Of a DNA stretch of 5,792 nt, positions 1 to 5,792 are shown piece after piece (within the stretch, counting starts at the first letter, position 1; each line of letters opens with the position of its first letter). The DNA comes from Gemmatimonadaceae bacterium. Its GTDB lineage: Bacteria; Gemmatimonadota; Gemmatimonadetes; Gemmatimonadales; Gemmatimonadaceae. The stretch is from assembly GCA_013816695.1 (NCBI GenBank), contig JACDDZ010000117.1:1-5792 (forward strand), given 5' to 3'. Both the position numbers and the translations under genes were made by a program. Under the pieces are notes generated by a model. It did not search any database, was not told where the DNA came from, and was given only the letters and a program-made list of their open reading frames with translations.

Positions 1-2523
1 TCCGCTGACGTAGTCGCGCGCGGAGTGATGACGTACAATGTTGCCGAGCAGCGCGGCGTGGTGACCAACATCACAACGGCTATCGAGAGCGGAGAGACCT
101 GGTACGTCAAAGGGCGCACTGCCGCATTCGTGCGCGACACCAGTGCCAGCAAGCAGACTGCGTTTTACGCGCAGAACGGAATCATCACGAGCTGCGACGA
201 TTCAATTCCCGATTATCACTTTGCAGCCAAGGAGATCAAGATGGTCTCCAGGAACATCATGGTTGCACGGCCGGCTGTTCTCTACATAGGTGAAGTCCCT
301 GTCATGTGGCTGCCGTTCATCTTCCAGGACATGCGGAGCGGACGGAGAAGCGGAATGCTGACCCCGCGATTTGGGGTGAGCGAGCTCTTCAGAAACAGCC
401 CTACATATCGCCGCCACGTAGACAATATCGGGTACTACTTCGCGCTCAACGACTACATGGACGCGCAGTTGTCACTGGATTGGCGAAGCGGAGCCCGTCC
501 AGCGTCGGGCGACCCGGGCTGGGTGAAAATCAATGGAGAGTGGAGGTATCGCTGGCTCGACCGGTTTCTAACGGGCAGGCTGGCGATTTCCCGCCTGGCT
601 CAGCGCGACGGGACATCGAATACCTCCTATTCCTGGGGTCACCAGCAGGATTTCTCGCAGTCAACGCACCTGACCACGAACATCAACTACGTAACGAGCA
701 CGCTGATCCAGCGGCGCACGACATTCGATCCGCGCACGGTGCTCGCGACAATCGCATCCCAGGCTGCGCTCCAGAAAAAGATCGGGAACGCGTCGGTGAG
801 CTTTGGTGGATCGCGCCGTCAGTATCCGGGAAGAGAAGAGGTCAGCCAGGATTTCCCTAACTTCAGCGTGTCCGTGCCGACTGTGGCGCTCCTTCCATGG
901 CTTGCATGGACGCCCTCACTGAACGTGTCGAACAACCAGCAGTTCAAGGTGGACCAGGTAGGGGAGTTCGCATATCGCTACTTCAGCCGCAACGGAGTAC
1001 GCGACAGCACCAAGGTGCAGGCAAATGCGCGCGCTACCGTGGTTGGGTTTGAAACGCCTTTCAAGATCGGGGATTTCACCTTCCAGAATTCATTCAGGGC
1101 GAATGATCGCGAGAACACTTCGCCGGTAACGATAGCTGTCATCGACCCGAATGATCCGACGAAAAAGGTCAATCGCGTTTTTGGAAAGACTTTCAGCACT
1201 GAGATCGACTGGCAACCCAGCCTGTCGCTGCCAGGCTTCTTCAGCGGTACATGGAATGTTACGCCGAGCGTTGGAATCCAGAACGTAGATCCGTCAGGCT
1301 TCTGGGTGCGCACCGAACAGACGGGCGGTGCTTTCATCCACCAGTCGAAGCGCTTGAACTACGCACTCAGTGTTGCGCCAACCCTTTACGGACTGTTTCC
1401 CGGATTTGGGAGTGTGTCACGTTTCCGGCACTCGGTGAGCCCGGGACTGAGCTTCTCGTATTCGCCTGAAGCACACATAAGTGAAGAATTTCTTCGCGCG
1501 CTGAACCGCTCGTCCCTGGGCTATCTCGGAACACTACCTCAGGGCGCGATAACGCTTAGTCTGTCACAAAACCTCGAAGGAAGCCTCAAGCGACCCGATA
1601 CCGCATCCAGTGAAGGGACGACTGCGGGCAAAGTGAAGCTTCTCTCGATGAACTTCAGTCCTGTTACCTACGACTTCGTTCGCGCGCAGCGCACGGGCAA
1701 GTCGGGATTCACGTCGGATAACTTCGGCTACGATCTCGCATCCGATCTTTTTCCGGGAATGCGGGTCGGCGTGCAGTACTCGCTCTTCGAGGGAAGCCCG
1801 CTGAGCGATACTGCCCGCTTCAAGCCCTACCGCACATCCATCGATGCATCGTTCTCGATCAACGGTCAGTCGGGAATCTTTGGGGCCATCAACCGCATTT
1901 TCGGGCGAGCGATACCGTCGTCCAATCCGCAGATCGAGAAGCTCGATGCCTCGGATGATGATGCGCTCGCACAGAGCATAGCATCGACGCCGGTCGCAGG
2001 CTCGGCCGCCCGCAACCGCCAGTTCGCGGTGCCCGATACCAAGGGTTGGCAGGCCTCCTTCATCTTCAGCTCGACGCGGCAGCGCGCTCCTACAGGAAAT
2101 GGAATAGTGCTGTCCGAGGACCCCTCGGTTTTTTGTGCCCCATACCAGGTGAACCCGGCGGAGTATTCGCAGTGCCTACTGGTTCAGCAGACAAACCCGC
2201 AGGGCACGCAGCAGATAACGCGGCTTACGCAGGGCGGGCCCTTCATTCGGATTCCGGCGCGTGAAACTGTGGGGTCGCAAATGAACTTCAGCCTGACTCC
2301 ACTCTGGTCGGGTTCGTGGAATACTATCTACGATTTCCAGGCGCATCAGTTCGCCAGCCACTCGGTTACATTGCAAAGGAGGCTGCATGACTGGCGCGCC
2401 ATCTTCGCCTTCACGAAGGCACCAAACGGAAATTTTGCATTCAATTTCTTCATATCGCTGAACGCGCAGCCGGACCTCAAGTTCGACTACGATCGCAGGT
2501 CCTACAGGGCTCCGTCGCAGTAG
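1..2523 (+). CDS. lptD: LPS assembly outer-membrane protein LptD (OstA/Imp family), 5'-truncated by the window edge
   Basis: LptD is the outer-membrane barrel that, plugged by LptE, receives lipopolysaccharide from the periplasmic Lpt bridge and inserts it in the outer leaflet. The frame is open from base 1 and the protein begins mid-domain, so the GTG at 25 and ATG at 28 are not credible starts; the signal peptide and part of the N-terminal jellyroll lie upstream. Counting from base 1, 840 residues remain. Residues ~8-100 look like the OstA/LptA-like domain (a YN...RGVV strand, then a cysteine at 193-195 in an ITSCD motif). Next come WLPF (~103) and RRSGMLTPRFG (~114-124), the family's hallmark entry to the barrel. 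The rest alternates polar and aromatic residues in many predicted beta strands, including GYYFALNDYMDAQLSLDW. A hydrophilic Ala/Ser/Asp-rich stretch (bases ~1909-2043) looks like a long loop. Two more cysteines are encoded at 2134 and 2173. The family call is firm; the exact subfamily and LptE partner are not visible. Confidence 0.88.
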   Translation, partial: SADVVARGVMTYNVAEQRGVVTNITTAIESGETWYVKGRTAAFVRDTSASKQTAFYAQNGIITSCDDSIPDYHFAAKEIKMVSRNIMVARPAVLYIGEVPVMWLPFIFQDMRSGRRSGMLTPRFGVSELFRNSPTYRRHVDNIGYYFALNDYMDAQLSLDWRSGARPASGDPGWVKINGEWRYRWLDRFLTGRLAISRLAQRDGTSNTSYSWGHQQDFSQSTHLTTNINYVTSTLIQRRTTFDPRTVLATIASQAALQKKIGNASVSFGGSRRQYPGREEVSQDFPNFSVSVPTVALLPWLAWTPSLNVSNNQQFKVDQVGEFAYRYFSRNGVRDSTKVQANARATVVGFETPFKIGDFTFQNSFRANDRENTSPVTIAVIDPNDPTKKVNRVFGKTFSTEIDWQPSLSLPGFFSGTWNVTPSVGIQNVDPSGFWVRTEQTGGAFIHQSKRLNYALSVAPTLYGLFPGFGSVSRFRHSVSPGLSFSYSPEAHISEEFLRALNRSSLGYLGTLPQGAITLSLSQNLEGSLKRPDTASSEGTTAGKVKLLSMNFSPVTYDFVRAQRTGKSGFTSDNFGYDLASDLFPGMRVGVQYSLFEGSPLSDTARFKPYRTSIDASFSINGQSGIFGAINRIFGRAIPSSNPQIEKLDASDDDALAQSIASTPVAGSAARNRQFAVPDTKGWQASFIFSSTRQRAPTGNGIVLSEDPSVFCAPYQVNPAEYSQCLLVQQTNPQGTQQITRLTQGGPFIRIPARETVGSQMNFSLTPLWSGSWNTIYDFQAHQFASHSVTLQRRLHDWRAIFAFTKAPNGNFAFNFFISLNAQPDLKFDYDRRSYRAPSQ

Positions 2524-2588
2524 CCGCATGAAGGGCCGCCTGCACTGTGGCGCTGGGACCCTGCGCAAAGAACCCTGATGAACGCAAC

Positions 2589-4103
2589 ATGACGCCGAAG
2601 AAAAGAGCTGCCGTCGTGATCGATGGCATCAGTCTCACCATTGCGGATGTAAACCGTGTCGCGCGTGACCGCGTACACGTAGAGCTCGCCGCGCCGGCGC
2701 GGGAGCGAATGGCTCGCACAAACGAAGTCGTCAAGGGCATAGTGGAACGCGGTGAAACCGTTTACGGCGTCACGACGGGATTTGGAAAGCTTTCAGAGAT
2801 CGCGATACCGAGGGACAAGCTCGCTGATCTCCAGGTAAACCTTATCCGAAGCCACGCGTCCGGCGTGGGTGATCTGATGCCCGAGGGCGAAGTACGCGCG
2901 ATGATGCTGCTGCGCGCCAACGTACTTGCGAAAGGATTCTCCGGGGCCCGTGCCCAGCTTGTTGACGTGTTGCTCGCCATGCTCAACGCGGGACTGTACC
3001 CACCGGTTCCGGAACAGGGCAGCGTCGGGGCGAGCGGTGACCTTGCCCCGCTCGCCCATCTTGGCCTTTCCATAATCGGCGAGGGTCTGCTGTTTCAGGG
3101 CAGTAGCTCGGGCCCCGCGGCCGACCTGATGAAGGCGGCCGGGATCACGCCGGCAACGCTCGAGCCGAAGGAAGGCATCACGCTTATAAATGGAACGCAG
3201 GCGCACACGGCGGTCGCAGCACTGGCGGCCCGTGACGCGCGCATTCTATGGTATACGGCCCACGTTGCCGGCGCGATGTCGCTGGATGCTCTCATGGGCA
3301 CACCTGTAGCGTTCGACCAGCGAATTCAGGACGCGCGTGGACAGAGTGGCCAGTCCAAGTCAGCGGCGCTGCTGCGCGAGCTGCTCCAGGGCAGCGAAAT
3401 CAGGGAATCCCACCGTGACGGGGATCCACGCGTACAGGATCCATATGCGCTACGGTGCATGCCACAGGTGCACGGTCCCGTGCTCGATGCGCTCGAGTGG
3501 GTCGAAACGATTGTAGGGCGGGAGATCAACGCCGCCACTGACAACCCGCTCGTCTTCGAGAATGGAGAAACCCTGAGCGGCGGGAATTTTCATGGCCAGG
3601 CCGTGGCAATGGCACTGGATTTTCTTGCAATCGCGATGACCAACCTCGCAACGATGGCAGAACGAAGAATCGACAGGCTGGTACACCCGGACCTCAACCA
3701 GGGACTACCGGCCTTCCTTTCGTCCGATGCTGGCGTGAATTCCGGATTCATGATGGCGCAGGTGACTGCAGCGTCACTTGCGAGTGAGTGCAAGGTCCTT
3801 TCTCATCCGGCTAGCGTCGACACCATTCCCACCGATGGAAACAAGGAAGACGTCGTTCCCATGGCAATGGGTGCGGCCTGGAAGCTGCGCCGGATAATTC
3901 GCAACGTGCAGAACATTCTTGCCATCGAGCTAATGTGCGCAGCGCAGGGATTGGATTTCCGCGCACCCCTCAAGCCGGGTGGCAGGCTGGTGCCTGCGCA
4001 TGCGCGGGTTCGCGAGCTCGTGAAGCATCTGGATCGCGACCGTGTGCTGAGCGGTGACATTGGCGCGATTGCGGATGCACTTGCCAGGGGCGACTTCGCG
4101 TGA
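2589..4103 (+). CDS. hutH: Histidine ammonia-lyase (histidase)
   Basis: Cytosolic first enzyme of histidine degradation: L-histidine to trans-urocanate plus ammonia, using the MIO electrophile made from an internal Ala-Ser-Gly. From the ATG at 2589 the protein has 504 residues, normal for the family. The signature [12 protein letters not shown] places the MIO triad at Ala148-Ser149-Gly150. Other family active-site residues are present: Tyr59 (YGVTTGFG), His89 (RSHASG), Asn201 (INGTQ), Gln283/Tyr286/Arg289 (QDPYALR), Phe334 (NFHGQ) and Glu420 (KEDVVPM). The Ser88-His89 pair is the histidine-selective version, where tyrosine and phenylalanine ammonia-lyases carry other pairs, and the hutU neighbour agrees. 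The frame is also open from a GTG at 2547, which would add 14 residues. I prefer 2589 because the added peptide does not resemble the family N-terminus, although neither start has a strong Shine-Dalgarno site. The stop overlaps the hutU start. No defect is seen. Confidence 0.97.
   Translation: MTPKKRAAVVIDGISLTIADVNRVARDRVHVELAAPARERMARTNEVVKGIVERGETVYGVTTGFGKLSEIAIPRDKLADLQVNLIRSHASGVGDLMPEGEVRAMMLLRANVLAKGFSGARAQLVDVLLAMLNAGLYPPVPEQGSVGASGDLAPLAHLGLSIIGEGLLFQGSSSGPAADLMKAAGITPATLEPKEGITLINGTQAHTAVAALAARDARILWYTAHVAGAMSLDALMGTPVAFDQRIQDARGQSGQSKSAALLRELLQGSEIRESHRDGDPRVQDPYALRCMPQVHGPVLDALEWVETIVGREINAATDNPLVFENGETLSGGNFHGQAVAMALDFLAIAMTNLATMAERRIDRLVHPDLNQGLPAFLSSDAGVNSGFMMAQVTAASLASECKVLSHPASVDTIPTDGNKEDVVPMAMGAAWKLRRIIRNVQNILAIELMCAAQGLDFRAPLKPGGRLVPAHARVRELVKHLDRDRVLSGDIGAIADALARGDFA
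4086..4090 (+). promoter_or_regulatory. Putative ribosome binding site for hutU
   Basis: An AGGGG purine run inside the last codons of hutH lies nine bases before the GTG at 4100. It is a plausible Shine-Dalgarno element supporting that overlapping start. The match is short and constrained by the hutH coding sequence, so it may be fortuitous; translational coupling could reduce any need for it. Confidence 0.45.
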
Positions 4104-5761
4104 CAAGCGCATCAGCGCGCGAGATCCGCGCACCACGCGGCTCCGTACTCTCATGCAAGGGATGGCAGCAGGAAGCGGCGCTCCGGATGATAATGAACAA
4201 CCTGGATCCGGAAGTCGCCGAGTGTCCTCGCGAACTCGTTGTATACGGCGGAACGGGAAAGGCGGCGCGGAACTGGGAATCGTTTGACGCCATTGTCGCT
4301 GCGCTTCGCAAGCTCGAGGGTGACGAGACGCTTCTGGTGCAGAGCGGCAAGCCTGTCGCTGTGTTTCGCACCCATCCAGGTGCACCGCGCGTCCTGATCG
4401 CGAACAGCAATTTGGTCGGAAGGTGGGCGACGTGGGAAAAATTCCGCGAGCTGGAGAAGATGGGTCTCATCATGTACGGCCAGATGACTGCTGGATCATG
4501 GATTTACATCGGTTCGCAGGGAATCGTGCAGGGGACCTATGAGACATTCGGGGCTGTGGCGCGAAAGCACTTTGGGGGCTCACTGCGTGGGAAACTGGTG
4601 ATAACCGCAGGGCTCGGCGGAATGGGTGGAGCACAGCCACTCGCGGCAACGATGAATGAAGCAGTCATGATCGCTGTCGAAGTTGATGAAACCCGCGCCG
4701 ACAAGCGAATCGAGACTGGCTACTGCGACAGGAAAACGCACAGCTTCGACGAGGCAGTGCAGTGGGCAAGGGATGCGCAGGCCCGGGGCATCGCACTTTC
4801 GATCGCACTCATCGGAAACGCGGCCGACCTGATTCCCACGTTCGTCGCACGGAACGTTGTGCCGGATGTGCTCACTGACCAGACCAGTGCGCACGACATG
4901 CTCAACGGCTACATCCCGTCTGGCATGCCGCTTTCGGAAGCGCTGGCTCTCAGAAAATCCGACCCCGCCAGGTACACAGCGCTCGCGACGGCGTCGGTTG
5001 TGAAGCACGTGAAGGCGATGCTCGACCTGCAGCGGATGGGCGCAGTTTCGTTTGACTATGGAAATAATGTGCGCACCGTTGCGCTGGATGCCGGGGTGAC
5101 AAACGCGTTCGACATTCCTGGCTTCGTGCCGGAGTATGTGCGCCCGCTATTCTGCGAAGGAAAAGGTCCATTCCGCTGGGTAGCGCTGTCCGGAGACCCG
5201 AAGGACATAGCGCGCACCGACGATCTTGTGCTCGAGCTTTTTCCCGAGGACGAACACCTCCGGCGCTGGATATCCCTTGCCCGCGAAAAGATTCACTTCC
5301 AGGGATTGCCAGCGCGCATTTGCTGGCTGGGCCAGGGAGCGCGCGCGAAGTTCGGTGTTGCACTCAATGATCTTGTGGCGAGCGGGGAAATCTCGGCGCC
5401 CATAGTCATTGGACGCGATCATCTCGACACTGGCAGCGTAGCCTCGCCGTTTCGCGAGACCGAAGGGATGAAGGATGGCAGTGACGCGATCGCCGACTGG
5501 GCCATCCTGAATGCAATGCTCAATGTTGCGAGCGGTGCATCGTGGGTGTCGTTCCATCATGGCGGCGGCGTCGGCATTGGCAACTCGTTGCACGCGGGCC
5601 AGGTCATCGTCGCCGATGGCACTCCTGAAATGCGGCTGCGGCTCGAGCGTGTCCTGACCAATGACCCTGGAATCGGAGTGGCGCGACACGCAGATGCCGG
5701 TTACGACATTGCAGTCGATACAGCCAGAGAGAAGGGAATCCAGCTTCCGATGATCCGCTAG
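4100..5761 (+). CDS. hutU: Urocanate hydratase (urocanase)
   Basis: Cytosolic second enzyme of histidine degradation: it adds water to trans-urocanate to give 4-imidazolone-5-propionate, using tightly bound NAD+ as an electrophile. The protein has 553 residues, the usual full length. Visible family blocks in order are [10 protein letters not shown] (residues 50-59), [16 protein letters not shown] (~126-141), the NAD-binding glycine-rich loop [10 protein letters not shown] (171-180), DQTSAHD (~260), FDYGNN (~315), [13 protein letters not shown], the RICWLGQG block with the family's conserved active-site cysteine at 408, IGRDHLD...SVASP, HHGGGVG (486-492) and LTNDPG...RHADAGY near the C-terminus. 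The GTG start at 4100 shares bases 4101-4103 with the hutH TGA; it gives the expected N-terminus, and an AGGGG lies upstream. The overlap implies co-transcription and probably coupled translation with hutH. No truncation or missing key residue is seen. Confidence 0.97.
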   Translation: MTSASAREIRAPRGSVLSCKGWQQEAALRMIMNNLDPEVAECPRELVVYGGTGKAARNWESFDAIVAALRKLEGDETLLVQSGKPVAVFRTHPGAPRVLIANSNLVGRWATWEKFRELEKMGLIMYGQMTAGSWIYIGSQGIVQGTYETFGAVARKHFGGSLRGKLVITAGLGGMGGAQPLAATMNEAVMIAVEVDETRADKRIETGYCDRKTHSFDEAVQWARDAQARGIALSIALIGNAADLIPTFVARNVVPDVLTDQTSAHDMLNGYIPSGMPLSEALALRKSDPARYTALATASVVKHVKAMLDLQRMGAVSFDYGNNVRTVALDAGVTNAFDIPGFVPEYVRPLFCEGKGPFRWVALSGDPKDIARTDDLVLELFPEDEHLRRWISLAREKIHFQGLPARICWLGQGARAKFGVALNDLVASGEISAPIVIGRDHLDTGSVASPFRETEGMKDGSDAIADWAILNAMLNVASGASWVSFHHGGGVGIGNSLHAGQVIVADGTPEMRLRLERVLTNDPGIGVARHADAGYDIAVDTAREKGIQLPMIR

Positions 5762-5792
5762 ATGCTTTCAAGCAGATTTCGACCCTGGCATG
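5762..5792 (+). CDS. Possible start of a further co-directional gene (only about 10 codons in window)
   Basis: An ATG follows the hutU TAG with no gap (TAG-ATG) and its frame stays open to the window end, reading MLSSRFRPWH. A second ATG at 5790-5792, in another frame, is an alternative start. Neither has a clear Shine-Dalgarno element. In a hut cluster one would expect imidazolonepropionase (hutI) or a formimidoylglutamate enzyme here, but ten residues do not allow identification and the tail could simply be intergenic. Confidence 0.25.
   Translation, partial: MLSSRFRPWH

Noticed and set aside
25..30. GTG 25 / ATG 28 as the lptD start
   Set aside because: The frame is open back to base 1, the residues before it continue the OstA-like strand pattern, and no signal peptide follows, so the gene is cut by the window edge.
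306..860. 184-codon open frame on the + strand inside lptD
   Set aside because: It overlaps the well-supported LptD frame, is Arg/Pro/Gly-rich as out-of-frame translation of GC-rich coding DNA often is, and has no recognisable motif.
2120..2136. Run of T after a GC-rich stretch, resembling a terminator
   Set aside because: It lies inside the lptD coding frame, has no convincing hairpin before it, and encodes part of a normal loop.
2547..2591. GTG at 2547 as the hutH start (adds 14 residues)
   Set aside because: Possible, but the extra peptide does not resemble HutH N-termini, and the ATG at 2589 gives the usual family length. An AAGGG at 2531-2535 is 11 bases upstream of the GTG, so it cannot be excluded.
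2589..4103. Tyrosine/phenylalanine ammonia-lyase or aminomutase instead of histidase
   Set aside because: The Ser-His selectivity pair, the Glu in KEDVVPM and the adjoining urocanase all point to histidine as substrate.
3930..4473. Two antisense open frames (151 and 167 codons) spanning the hutH-hutU junction
   Set aside because: They overlap each other in different frames and are antisense to two conserved genes; composition fits shadow ORFs.
5147..5689. 180-codon open frame on the - strand
   Set aside because: It is wholly antisense to the conserved C-terminal half of hutU and shows no family motif; a shadow of hutU.

Overview
The window shows a compact, co-directional (all + strand) stretch of bacterial chromosome with three recognisable genes and almost no non-coding DNA. 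Base composition is moderately GC-rich by eye. An LptD-type outer-membrane LPS assembly protein means a diderm (Gram-negative-type) bacterium. The LptD is the divergent, long-loop kind rather than the proteobacterial kind. With the weak Shine-Dalgarno sites this would fit a Gemmatimonadota or Bacteroidota-related lineage. I favour Gemmatimonadota, but this is an impression from protein style, not a demonstrated assignment.

Layout: (1) 1-2523 is the 3' part of an lptD-like gene. Its reading frame is open through base 1, so the true start lies outside the window. (2) 2524-2588 is a 65-base spacer with no terminator or clear promoter. (3) 2589-4103 is hutH, histidine ammonia-lyase, with its MIO-forming Ala-Ser-Gly and the other family active-site residues intact. 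(4) 4100-5761 is hutU, urocanate hydratase. It starts with a GTG whose last two bases lie in the hutH stop codon (GTGA overlap), so the two are almost certainly translated from one mRNA. (5) 5762-5792 is a 31-base tail. An ATG immediately after the hutU stop could open the next gene, but too little is present to identify it.

How the genes work together: HutH deaminates L-histidine to trans-urocanate and ammonia, and HutU hydrates urocanate to 4-imidazolone-5-propionate. These are the first two steps of histidine use as a carbon and nitrogen source. The expected following steps (HutI imidazolonepropionase, then a formimidoylglutamate-handling enzyme) would be sought just downstream. LptD has no known metabolic link to this pathway, so its closeness is probably a chance neighbour or read-through arrangement.

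I found no RNA gene, mobile element, CRISPR array, large repeat or evident new system. The findings are modest: the LptD cysteine pattern and hydrophilic insert, the lptD-hut junction, minute overlapping ORFs before hutH, and the coupled hut genes.
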